DNA from: Undaria pinnatifida
Taxonomy: Eukaryota > Sar > Phaeophyceae > Laminariales > Alariaceae
DNA: 64,000 bases
Assembly: GCA_012845835.1 (NCBI GenBank)
Contig: JABAKD010000014.1
Span: 1,356,501 to 1,420,500, forward strand
Reading direction: 5' to 3'
The translations under genes were made by a program, and so were the position numbers. The notes beneath the pieces were generated by a model. It made no database searches and was not told the DNA's origin. It saw nothing but the letters and a program-made list of their open reading frames with translations. Below, one piece after another: positions 1 through 12,000 of the stretch. The number at the start of each line of letters is the position of its first letter. Position 1 is the stretch's first letter.

Positions 1-1338
1 AACTTCTCGTCCTATAGGCATCATCAGGTGGTACGCGAATCCCGTGTCGGATGAAGCCGTTGTTGCAGTGCAATAATAATAATATCATCCATCATATTTC
101 GCTCAAAAAACAGGCCACACGCTTATCTGCAGGGTACAACAATAAAGACGACACATGCATGGCAGTTTGAGAACCCATGTACGACGTACAGCACGTCGTA
201 CATATATATAGCCGTCCATGCCGCTGCTGCAATTCCCACCCACCCCCGTCCCCAACGCCCCCACCCACCACCCGCACCATCGCCTAGACCTAGCACCACG
301 CGTATAGCGAACCCCTACATCTATGAGACCTAAAGCCCTCCCCCCCCGCTCCCGGCCCCCACCGCCACATTCCTCCCCCTCCCCCAAAAGAAATATTTAC
401 AGCTCCCACGCACAAATAGACCTGCCCCACCCGTCCCCTCCCCCCCCCTCCCCCCCTCCCGCCCCCCTTCTGATCAAAATCAGGCCCCCACGTCCTTAAA
501 AACTCCGCCCTCCCCTCACCGGATATTCGACTTACAGGATTCACTTGATAAACTGATGCATTTCCTTCCACAGATGTCAAATTTTGTCCCCCTCAGAAAC
601 GGGTTTTATACAGACTGCCTAACATCACCCTGTTGACCCTGATAGCTACACTGTACTTGCAAGGGGAGTCGCCGACCTATATCCTTAATGAGGACACACA
701 ACCCGTAATACGCGCGATCGGAGTATCACACACAGCTTGCAAAGATGAGTTTCGACAGAATATTCGATCTCACAGCTGGAATGTATTTTAATTTTTACAA
801 TATTTTATGCCCGGTAAGAAATATCATACCCGGGCGAAATGTGACCAAACGTAAAAAGGCAAGAGCACTCGGTGAAGCAGCACTCGGTGAAGCAGCAGCA
901 GCAGCAGCAGCAAAAAGCAGTAAACCGGCAGCAGCACCAGCAGCAAACCCCGGATCCTCGCGGATCGTAGCCCCTGCTGACAGATCCATCGCTCGGCCCT
1001 GTTGTGGGCTTGCTGCCGGAGGCAGCTCAGCTAGGCCGCTTAACGGGGCCGGAGACTGCATAGATAGCTCGTTCGCCCGTTCGCTCGTCGGGGTGGAAGC
1101 AGAGCCCATCGGGATAGAGCTGCCGGGTCGACCCGAGGGTCCAGCAGTACGGGCACGCTAAAGTGCGGATGTGAGGGTTTTGCGGTTTTTCTCTTTTTTC
1201 GTGCGCACACCACAAAATACTGCAAAGAATGCCGGTGCAAAAACCTGAGAGAACGACATTATTGGAAAAGTACGAGAGACTAACAAACCGACCAAGGTAT
1301 ATATCCAGACGTGTTTGACCCGTGACTTTTCGACTTTG
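1..1338. other. Intergenic, no recognised gene
   Basis: I see no conserved protein or splice structure here. The stretch around 340-470 is very C-rich, and about 890-950 holds an interrupted CAG/CAC-type trinucleotide run. Short open frames exist on both strands but look like chance products of skewed composition. Confidence 0.6.
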
Positions 1339-1648
1339 ACCCGTCAAATTTATCACGGGTCCAGTCGACCCGGCCCGCATGAACCCGCGCCTCACGGATC
1401 ACTCGGAGTATGGCGGGTCGGGTCGGATCAACAGGCTTTCAAATCTTGCGGGTCGGATCGGGCCGGGTCAGGAAGTTTTTAATCTCACGCGCCGAGTCAG
1501 GTCGGGTCAAGAGGTTTTAAATCTCGCGGGTCGGGTCGGGTCGGGTCTAGTCAGGTGGTGGCAAGATTTTGCGGGTCGGGTCGAGTCGGGTCGGGTCAAC
1601 ACGTTTGGAAATTTTCGCCGGTCGGGTCGGGTCAGATCGAGTCTCTGC
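1339..1648. repeat. Degenerate GGGTC-rich minisatellite, left arm
   Basis: Irregular units made of GGGTCGGGTC runs alternate with a spacer resembling AGGTTTTAAATCTCGC. On this strand the array is G-rich, whereas the adjoining array at 1649-1756 is its reverse complement (CGACC), so the two arms face each other. A block of the same family lies inverted at about 31440-31850. Confidence 0.8.
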
Positions 1649-1756
1649 CCCGACCCGACCCGACCCGACCCGACCCGACCCGACCCGACCCGACCCGACC
1701 CGACCCGACCCGACCCGACCCGACCCGACCCGACCCGACCCGACCCGACCCGACCC
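1649..1756. repeat. Pure (CGACC)n microsatellite
   Basis: About 21 uninterrupted copies of CGACC. The array is complementary to the GGGTC units just upstream, so the locus could fold back. It passes sharply into the CCGAA array. Because 5 and 3 share no factor, all reading frames stay open, which gives long meaningless ORFs. Confidence 0.95.
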
Positions 1757-2174
1757 GAACCGAACCGAACCGAACCGAACCGAACCGAACCGAACCGAAC
1801 CGAACCGAACCGAACCGAACCGAACCGAACCGAACCGAACCGAACCGAACCGAACCGAACCGAACCGAACCGAACCGAACCGAACCGAACCGAACCGAAC
1901 CGAACCGAACCGAACCGAACCGAACCGAACCGAACCGAACCGAACCGAACCGAACCGAACCGAACCGAACCGAACCGAACCGAACCGAACCGAACCGAAC
2001 CGAACCGAACCGAACCGAACCGAACCGAACCGAACCGAACCGAACCGAACCGAACCGAACCGAACCGAACCGAACCGAACCGAACCGAACCGAACCGAAC
2101 CGAACCGAACCGAACCGAACCGAACCGAACCGAGCCGAGCCGAACCGAACCGAACCGAGCCGAACCGAACCGAA
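1757..2174. repeat. (CCGAA)n microsatellite, about 84 copies
   Basis: About 418 bp of CCGAA, almost perfect until about 2130, after which CCGAG variants appear. It differs from the neighbouring CCGAC array by one base per unit, suggesting one arose from the other by a point change followed by expansion. Confidence 0.95.
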
Positions 2175-2349
2175 CCGTGAGGTTTGGCCTGACCCATGAA
2201 CAGCCCTGAACCAATCAAGCCGAACCGAACCGAACCGAACCGTGAGGTTTGACCTGACCCATGAACAGCCCTGAGCCAATCAAGCCGAACCGAACCGAAC
2301 CGAACCGTGAGGTTTGACCTGACCCATGAACAGCCCTGAACCAATCAAG
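2175..2349. repeat. Three tandem 65-bp units at satellite edge
   Basis: Three nearly identical 65-bp units start at 2175, 2240 and 2305 with CCGTGAGGTTTG. Each holds the same unique-looking segment (GACCCATGAACAGCCC) and ends in four CCGAAs. 65 is 13 times 5, so the higher-order unit stays in register with the pentanucleotide. Confidence 0.93.
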
Positions 2350-5300
2350 CTATCAGCTTCCTCGTAGTCACCAGCCTAAGCTGAAATGGATTTGACTCCC
2401 TGACATGGAATACGAGCTATTTACGTCATTTATTTGGAGGCGGCGGATACTCCAAGTCGAGTGGAATGATTACAAATGGTAACTGTGCGTGTAGAGGAAA
2501 ATGATTGATGTGCACTACCAGGTGTATTCATGTTAGAAAAACCATCTTTTCGGTGACCGCAATGAGAACGTTCAATGTTACAAAGGGTGCTTTCACGCAC
2601 GTCCAGTACAAGGATTTCTGATTAGGGCCGACATCAGGTTTCTTGCGAAAGGTTCGGTACTCCTGTACGTGTTTCGGTGGCAAGGTAAACGTTTCTTTCT
2701 TTTGCTGGCAACCACACCCCAAAACGCATCGTGCGCGTGCGTCGTAAGGCTGCACTTCCGGTCATTTGTATTCCACAGAGGTCAAAGGAGGGCGAGTTGT
2801 GTTTTGCTGGATAAAATTATGGTGCGTGTTTGGCAGTCGCGTCTTGTGCTACTACTGCTCTTTTTTCGTGTAGATCTGAGTTATCCCCGTCGATAGGCTC
2901 TGTGCCGGTCAACTCAAAGGCTTCGACGGCAGGAGGGTCCTTTTGAGGATCACTTTGTCCAGCGGGTCACAGGCGCTCACCACGCTAGCTAATGGCCTTT
3001 AGGGCGTTTCGTTTTCGCGATATGCACACCGCAACACACCTCTTGCTTCTTCTCTACGTCAACTAAGTAATGGTGAAAACATTTTTTTCATTGGAGGTGC
3101 ATCTGACCGCTCGCGCGAGTGGCCTCAACTCGACGACAATCTAAACGGGTTGCCCCCTCTACAGTACGTCGTCAGAAAAAACACAGTAGTGCTCCTTGCT
3201 TTCAGCTGTCGGAATCAAGGCACTGGGACGGAAAAAGTGTTGTGTTTCTTGTTTGCTGTCGAAAGCGATTGAGCTAGTTATTGAATCGCTAACGCCTCTT
3301 CCTTAGTGTTTTTCCGCTTCTTCTCACCCGTGATCGCCAGCCTACATTAACGGCAGTACACCGAACACCACCACTCTTGGGTGTTGTACATTGGTAGCGG
3401 GTTCCAGTGGTGCCAAGCGCTTTCGCCGACACTATACCGACAACAGGCACTTTTCAATCGGCATTACAGGGGAGACCCTCACGGTATGGAATATGGTATG
3501 GAATATGGTGTGGAATACGGTATGAAATGACGGTATGGAATGACTTGCGTCTAGAGGGTATGGTTGGGTGGCGCGTCGTGGGGCCGTGTGGCGCCGTTCT
3601 CTACCTTGTTCCCTTCGTGTTGATGTCTTAGGCATATAGCCTGAACCCCTTTAAAACTGGAAACATTTTTGGGGGGAGACAATTTACTTGGAATCAGTAT
3701 AGGAGGGGTTTTGGGGGCTCTCAAGAGGTTGGCTCGTAAGATGTTGAACAACGTCAAACCAACATGAAGATAAGACTGCCTGCAGCTGGCCGTGGAGTCA
3801 CAGCGTTTGTCCGTGGTCACAGACGGACTCGACAACACGAGAAACACGTATTCCATTTAGGCTCGTCTCTTGGCGTGTGGCCTGGGGCAAGGTACTACTG
3901 CAGGCCTAAAAGAAAATTTGCTTGGCTTGACATCTATCTCCGTGCACCGAGAGCTCCACCGAGAACTTGAGGCACACAACAGGAGGCCTCAAAAGCACCA
4001 GGAAATTTGGCGGAGGCTTGTATTCTTATTTGAGTCCGTTCCGCACCACATTAGCTTTAGGTAACTTCGGTATAACGGCTCCTGATTAGTTTTTGCCTGA
4101 AATTCTAAGTCCAACTTTAATTAATGTTTCGTATTTTTAGCTGTCTGCCCTATACTGCAGTTGAAGCCATGCCGTTGAAACTACAGTTGATACAGGCGGC
4201 ACCATAGGAGGTAAAACTTGTGACGGCCACCAAAGGTGATGAAGAAGCGCCCCATGGAGTGGATGTTTCCGTCGCAGGGTCACCTGGAAAGAGAGTCCCG
4301 ATAATCATAGACTTAATCGAGAGAGTTCCCGTACGAGTCAACTAAAAAGTGGACACGAACGAGAACAAACACATTTCGTGTAGTCTTTGGAAGACACTGC
4401 GCCCGTCTACAAGACCTGCTGATTCAATAGTAGAGCGATACAGTCGAGTGGGAATTGATATTCGTATACGGACAAGAGAACCGTCAACCATCCTAACATA
4501 TTTGTTGCTGAGTAGGCGTTACGGAGGCGTTACGGAACAGAACTGCTCACCACTTCGCCGAGCTTCGACACACAAACCCTTCTTACAGCTCCATTCCAGG
4601 CCGTCGAGGTTGGGGTAAGAGGTATCGACGGGCGATCAAGGCAAAATCCCAGGCATTAGCTTATTTCCACCAGCTAACATAAGGTTCGTTCTGTTGCCCC
4701 GACAGAAATAGCATAATTTTTTGCAGTCTCCAGGTAGGTGCTGCGAGATGTACGTTGCACGGCAGTAGATCCCGTTTCCTAGCGGCACATCCCGGTCAAC
4801 GCCATAATAATCGACCAGCACTAGCCCGAACACAATATTTTTTTATTGAAAGAAGCAAGCCATCTGCCTCTGACTCAACGCCAACCACCTGATGGCTTAT
4901 TCCCGGAAGAAAACAAGTATTTATTGACCCCAACGACAACCACCTGCCCCAAAACAACTTATTCCGTAACATTGTTCTCATTTTCATCACCGACACCCCG
5001 CGATCGCATATATGACCCCACACCCCTAGCAGGCAAAACGCCTTCAACCCAAGCCGAAGAACTAGAAAAAAAATCCGCGATTACAACGGAAACCCCCCTT
5101 TTCACCCAAGCTACAAGCAGCAATCTGCGCCCTACATTCCATATACCGCCACACGCGAAACCTTTACCTAAGCCTATAGTTGCCAAGCTACGAGTAAGCA
5201 CAACGAACCGAACGCGAAGCTAAGGCAAGCCAAACGAAAAAAATGAAAGAGGCTGCAACGCCTCCAACGCGCTCAATGAATCTAGCGCCAGGAGTTGGTG

Positions 5301-5390
5301 TGCCCCGGCTAGCCCCTGCCGCCGCTGCTGCTACCGCCGCCACGCCCCCGGTGAACCTTCTTCGCAAAGCACGCGAAAACCAACAAGACT
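2350..5390. other. Intergenic downstream of prohibitin, no recognised gene
   Basis: No conserved gene was found. There is a short GGTATGGAAT-type minisatellite at about 3484-3545. At 3650-3740 lies a copy of a dispersed AT/G-rich motif (AACTGGAAAC followed by TATAGGAGGG) that recurs near 7325 and 8000. On the minus strand, a good acceptor-like tract ending at about 4279 precedes a Ser/Thr/Ala-rich open frame down to about 4150. It could be a terminal exon, but it matches nothing I know. Confidence 0.5.
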
Positions 5391-5798
5391 TTGCCTTGCA
5401 GAGGTGTCCCCATGCTCGGATTCATCTTAATGGGCGACGGCGCACCCCAAGCCATTGCCATCCAGGAGTTTTTCCCATGCCCAAAAAGACTTTGCCTTAG
5501 TTGTATTACCCGTACTCAGCCAGATCTTCGTGGGGTAGAGCGTATTCAAAATCAACACACAAAAGAAGTCCGTGCTGGTGTTCCTTCTATGCTTTGCGAC
5601 GGCGCATTCAAAGCCAAGGAGACTTTCCCTTCCTGCCTTCCTGCTAGGTTGCCCATGCTCGACTTAACAATTGTACCCTCCTGCCCCCCCCAACCAGGTC
5701 CAGCACAAGGGCGTCGGGTCGATGTTAACCGACAGCGCATTCAAAACAGCAAAAAAATCTTGACGGCGTCCCCCATGCTTTGCGTAATCTTCCCGCGT
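5391..5798 (-). repeat. Decayed tandem copies of prohibitin exon 8 3' edge
   Basis: Blocks at about 5640-5715 and 5395-5470 repeat the sequence around the 3' end of prohibitin exon 8 (motifs CCCATGCTCGAC and CCTGCCCCCC on the plus strand). The copy near 5690-5720 still resembles the NTDSLLLDL coding end with an adjoining GT. The block 5720-5820 repeats GACTTTGCCTT-type sequence. Confidence 0.6.
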
Positions 5799-6056
5799 TC
5801 AACGCCAAGAAGACTTTGCCTTGGCAGGTTTCCCCATGCTCGACCTGATGTCAGAGTCCCCCTGCCCCCCCACGAGGTCGAGCAAGAGGGAGTCGGTGTT
5901 GAGGAAAAGCTTGTTGTTCGACCGCGCCACGGTAGTGGCGATGTCCCGCGCCGCGTCAATGCGACGCAGCTGGATGAACCCCGGGTTGTCCTTGATCGCC
6001 TCTCCCACGAGCTTGGCGGACTGAGCCTCACCTTCCGCCTTGATCACGATGCTCAT
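5799..6056 (-). CDS. PHB2: Prohibitin exon 8 (C-terminal part; 3' end uncertain)
   Basis: The acceptor GTGTAG precedes [12 protein letters not shown]. The conserved part runs to SLLLDL, ending at 5874. A GT (GTGGGG) follows directly, so a further short exon may exist. Otherwise the frame reads on through Gly/Ser/Lys-rich residues to TGA at 5799-5801. Another possible donor is at 5845/5844. Confidence 0.8.
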   Translation of the reverse strand: MSIVIKAEGEAQSAKLVGEAIKDNPGFIQLRRIDAARDIATTVARSNNKLFLNTDSLLLDLVGGQGDSDIRSSMGKPAKAKSSWR

Positions 6057-9000
6057 CTACACAAAATCAGCACAGAGCAACAGGAGAAGCAGAGGAGACA
6101 GGCGGAGGTTGGCGGTGGCGCAAGCGGTTGAGAGGGGGGGGAGGGGTGGGGGTGTACTCGTATCATGCATGGCCCTAGTCGCAAGACCGCAGACCGGGGG
6201 GGTCGAATCGTTGCACTTATATACAGTATGAGAGAATGCGGGTATGTAATTGTCATGTAAGAAAACATGCATCTCTTCTGGTATGGCTCAAGCGTTTTTT
6301 GCTTGAATAATCAGTAGCGTCGGCGGAGCAACGGGAGAGGTAGAGGAGACCGTGAAGGAAGCTGTGATGGAAGAGGCGCTGAGGGTAGCGGGGGGGGGGG
6401 TGCTCGTGGCATGCATGGTCGTAGTCTTAATACCATAGACATTGCTCGCACCAAGGGCGAAACGTCGTGAGGTTTTCGGCGAGTCGCAGGAAGGGTGAGC
6501 TGCATCCTACGAAGAACGGCTTGTGAGGCGGACTTCGGCACCGTGTGCCTACTTTCTTCCAACTGGACGACAGCATCGAATTACTTCATATGTTTTCCGG
6601 CGTGGGCACTTCCAGAGACAGCATTAGGTATACAGCGCAACTGCCTCGTGGGTGCCGGACCATATACACATGACGTGACACGAGCATTGACACGAGCATC
6701 ATCCTTGCGCGGATTCTCCAAATCGCTGAGGTGTTTGTACCACAGCGGTATCAAGAGTAGCTGTTTCGGGCGACATGTGCTACGATAGGCAGCATTCTAT
6801 AACCAAGAACACGCTGGATCCTCTTTCAACACTTCACCCTCGTTCAAACCCAGGGATAAACTGCATCGAAATAGACTCTGAGATACCTGGCACACTGGTA
6901 CTGGAATCAAATAGCACCATACCCAGCCACGTACGGACCGTTTCGTATAAAACATGAAAACCCAAGCCGTCGTTTAACGCGTTAATAAATGCGCGCACGT
7001 TTCTTGTTAAAAACTACCTGGACGTGTACGTGTACCTGGCAAAATATTTTACGGTAACAAGTATATACGAACACAAGGGGTCCACTTTGAGGACAGTGGA
7101 TGTGCCTGTAAAGTGCATTGCAGAAGTGCGAATAGAAGACATGCGTCACGGTAGAGGTGAACCTAACCTTTTCTGAGGCTCTTCACTTGACGACCTCCGC
7201 ACCCCTCTACCAAAACTTAATGAACAGACCCATGGATGGCCTAGGTACAAAAAATGCCAGATATTAAACACGGGGGGAAAAAGAAACTATGACATTCCGA
7301 CGATTTTAGGTTAACGCCTTCACCACTGGAAACCCTTTTTTTTACAAATTTACTTTAAGTTAATATAGGGAGGGATTTTGGGGCTGTAAAGGGGTTAAGG
7401 AGCCCCGTCGTTCAGCAAAATAAAGGCCAAAAAATTATGTCTCTATCGTAGCTAGCGTCGGAAGGGCTATACGACCACACACCTTCTCTTGCCGAGCCTT
7501 ATCTACCACGTACTTCGCGCGCTCCGAGTCTTGCTGGGCCACCTAAAGGTACAGGGGCGCAAACACGAGCACGAGAGCATCAAACGGCGTAAAAAAAAAA
7601 CGACAAATCGAGCAGATATACGAACAACGAAATTACACAAAACAAAACTTGCAACAAGAACCAAGATATAATTGCGAACCAAACCGAGGAATCAAAGTCG
7701 AACGACCGGGAATCCAACAGGGATAAAAAAAAAGGATTAACAAACAATAACAAATGGAAAAAAAACGACATGGGTTCGTTGCATGACACTTTTTGCTCGT
7801 TCTGAGTGCCAACAAAATGGAGATTTCGACTTGCCTGCTTGGCCTCAGCGGCAGCGGTGCATCATCTGCAGAAGCTAACGTGCGTGATCGCACCACCCCG
7901 TCCTTTTGCAACGGCAAAAAACTATCCTACTCGTACACTACTTCCAACTACAGCAATTTGTCCCAAGAAGGTTGGGTGCAGTTCTAAACGGTAACGCACT
8001 CACAACTGGAAACCCGTGTTTGGGGGGAAATGTCTAGGAATTAGTATAGGGGGGGTTAAGGCACTAAAGGGGGTAAGACCTGCAACAATTCTCAACAGAA
8101 GTTGCGTGTTGTTCGAAAGGGGTTAAAACATTCGTTAAACACCACCATTGCTCGCTCCTAAGGCCACAAAGGGGGCTGCGGGCTTGGCCTCAACGGCGGC
8201 GGTACATTCTCGGCCGAAACTGAGGTGATTCGAACAGGGGTTTCGACTTGCCTGCTTGGCCTCAACCGCGGCGGTGTATTCTCGGCTGAAGCTGAGGTGC
8301 GTGATGGCCGTGTCCTCCATCACAATCCCGAAGTCCCTCGCACGCTTCTGCAGCGCGTCCCTGATGTTCTTAGACACGGCCTGGGAGGGAAGACATCGGG
8401 AACGCAGGCGTCGGAGCCGTTCAACGCAACAGACGTGAGATACCACCTTTATCTTAGATAGCAAACCACCACACCGAACCACCTCACCGGACCACCACAC
8501 CGACCCACCACACCGGACCACCACACCAAACCACCACACCAAACCACCATACACCAAACCACCACACACCAAACCACCACACCAAACCACCCCACTAAAC
8601 CACCACACCAACCCACCACACCAAACCATCACACTAAACCACCACACCGAACCACCACAACGAACCACCACACCAAACCACCACCCCGAACCACCACACC
8701 AAACCATCTCACCGGACCACCACACCAAACCACCACACCAAACCACCACACCGAACCACCACACACCAAACCACCACACAACCACCCCACCAAACCACCA
8801 CACCAAGCCACCACACCGACCCACCACACTAAACCACCACAACGAACCACCACACGAAACCATCACACCAAACAACCACCCCGAATCACCACACCAAACC
8901 ATCACACCAAACCACCACACACCAAACCATCACACCAAACCACCACACACCAAACCACCACACCAAACCACCCCAGGATATCAAACAAAATAAATAGAAA

Positions 9001-12000
9001 AAAACATCTCCGTTACCACCTGGGTTTCCTCAGGTACCACCACCCCGGGTCGGTTAACGAAGCATCTCCGAAACAAAACAAAGTAGTCTAATGTATTTCT
9101 TCGAAATGTCAGTCTTGTCCCAAACCGACGAACCATAATAATACTGTTACGACACGGGGGGGGGTCCTACCCACGGATGGCCATTTATTCATAGGATCGG
9201 GTACAAGGGAAAGCGGTGATCACTCTCGAGGCTTCACGCGTCTCACGTGCGTAGACCTGCGAGTACAGCAGCGCACGCGAGCGGAACAATACTTCCCTTG
9301 CCGATTGATAGGCCCAAGGCCCAAAGTAGAAGATAGTCTACTGCTGTGGTTTCTCCCGCCCGCCCGCCCGCCCGCCCGCCCGCCCGCTCGCCCCTTTCTT
9401 CTTTCGAAGGTGGGTGAAACGGAGAGGCCACACACGCAAAGTATTGGCCACACCGTACCTTATTTATAATTGTTGTTTGCGGATGACTGGTAGCGATTCC
9501 GGGAGGAGCTATGTCAATGGTTTGCCACCATTGGGGGGGGGTATCGGTCGCCCGAGAGTGCGTATGTTAGAGCCCCAGCCAGTTGGCCGGGGGGGGGGGG
9601 GGGCTCGGGTTCTGGCAGTACGATAGGATATTAGAAGCAGCGGCCGGTGCCGCGGCTCTCGTGTCACGCCAGTGGAGCCTCTCCCCCCCCCCCAATCGCC
9701 GCAGAGAACAATAATAAAACAAGGCAGTTCGAAGGGTATACAACCAAACAACAATATCACTGAGGGTCTTCCAAACAATCAACAACAAAATATAACCCGT
9801 GGTCGAACAACAGTAGCTTCCGGCACTGCACATCGTGGAAAATAACAACTATCGCTACCATCTCCGGGCCATGCGCTGTTGAATCAAGTTCGGGTTGCTG
9901 GATAGCACATTCGGTTTTCAGACGGGGGGCACTATCGCCATCATCGCCCATACATGTACGCGGTACAGTATACCAAAAGAACAACAGGAACATCAAAGCC
10001 GTTGCAGATCAAGTGATATACGCAAACAGTACGGGTACAACTGCTCGTTTTGCAATCAACCCCTTGTTACCCCCCCCCCCCTGACTCTTTAAAAATGAAA
10101 ATATATGCAAAAAAGTTGTAGTTCAACGCGATGCTGCGTGTCAACCCCTTGTTATCACCCGCCCCTGGCACCTGCCTGGAAGCATCAAAACGTGTCAATT
10201 ACCTCGAATTGCAGTATCGCCCTCCGTGCCATCACCCTCCTCTGCTGCCCGGGGATGCGCGCCACATGCACCAAACCTTACCCATCGTACTGCTATCACC
10301 CCCCTCGCTATCAACCACCCATGAAGAACAACCCCCCGTGATAGATAAAGCAATACTAAAAAAACATGTCCCTTATCATCTGGGTTCCCGTAGATACCAC
10401 CCGGGTGATGAAAAAAAAAACGCGAGATAGCTATCACCCGGTGTGGTTTTTCTCATGTCAAAACACGATAGTCTCTTCGTTTTTGGGGACACTAATGAAA
10501 ACTAGTTTGGCACAAGCCCTGCAAAGACTTCCGGTACTATTTTCAAGCACGAACATACCTCTCGCTTGGTGAGCAGCTCCGATGCGTTGTACTTAGCGAC
10601 GACAGCCTTGGTCACCTCGTTCACAATCGACGGCAGCACACGCTCGTCGTAGTCTAACCTCGGGCCAAAAAAAGCAACCAGCGGGCGACAACAGATGCGA
10701 AACACACCGATGTCATTTAACTACTGTTGTTTTACAGCTAAGAAGAACGAATAGAGCGACATCAACAGGACAGCACATGTGCTCGTCGTAGTCCAACCTC
10801 GGAAAAACTCAGCAACGAACGGGCAGCAACAGCAGATGAGAAACACGCACCGGCAATGAACAGTTGGAACACGATGAATAGTTGGGTTATGGGCCACGTC
10901 AGCGTGACATCAATGTGTCTTGCCATTGCCAAACGAAACAAAAGAAACGTCACAACTCGTGACAAACATCTCGAATCGCGACACATATCATGATTCTCCA
11001 CACAAATGTCACGTCTCACAAAAAAGCTGTCGCGTTTTTTGTTGTCGCGATTCGTCATGTATTTTTCCTCCAAGAAACCCTTACCCTTGCCCAGTCGGCG
11101 GTAGATGAAGGGGAGCTTGGACGGGTCCGGCTTGGACAGCACACGCAGGGTGATGCTCACCATCTGCAAGTCCTTAGATCCGGTGAGGGACTACGGATGC
11201 AAGAGAAATCAACACGTCGCGGACACGTCGTTGGGAAGAGGACGCGGGTAACAATGTGCTGTATCATGCGGATGATGCGGCCCCTACCCGGCGACCTGAT
11301 CTGGATTGTACAGATCGTATCAATCCGCGACGTATCGTCTATATCAGGGATCTATCTTCCTTGAAATGCCTCGAGCATGAAATGGCGATCTGATGTGTCC
11401 AATGCTGGAACCAATTAATCAAATACTTCAAAGCAAATGCGTGTCAGGGGAGACATCGCGCCGAACAGCACGCCGGCAATACATAATATATACTTCGAAG
11501 TATATATATTTAACTCTTGCACAGACGCAAAGCGCGAGAGTGTGAGCACCGTGTACCAAGTATGCAATACAACACGTACGATGAACCAATATTATTTGAA
11601 GACAGCTGCCGAAAAGTGGCGAAAGAGAAAAGCATATTAGAGCTTTCGAGACAGAGCGCCGAAAGACGAAAGAGCGAGAGCGATCGTTGTGTGCGACGAA
11701 TAAAATAGAATGAAAACACCCAACTTTTTAGATCACTCCAGCCAGTAGACTAGTAGACCTTACACCTTGCGAGTTACTCGACACTATGGTTGACGCATAC
11801 TGTGACTGAGACCAAGAGGACTATAGCACTATACAATGGTTGATCGGGTTGGGGTTCGAGTCAGGGATAGGTATACTGTAACCGGTCGCCCCGGTGGCGT
11901 ATCAGGTTATCCTCGGGCCTGGTATAGGTCAGTTTCATGTGTTCGAGTCTCCCCGAGTGCATACCCGTATACGTTCGTACGGACTTCGTCTCGTGTACTT

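Noticed and set aside
1379-2344. Long open frames on both strands (Arg/Thr/Glu/Pro/Asn and Gly/Ser/Val/Arg/Phe repeats)
   Set aside because: A 5-bp repeat stays open in several frames automatically. No start context, no non-repeat domain, and the same holds for both strands.
8135-8920. Long minus-strand frame rich in Trp, Phe, Gly and Val joined to prohibitin residues
   Set aside because: The first part is the translated CCACACCAAA minisatellite; only the part from 8380 to 8252 is a real exon.
10775-10855. A second, alternative prohibitin exon 5
   Set aside because: Similarity stops after a few codons and the frame is lost by small indels; it is an edge copy.
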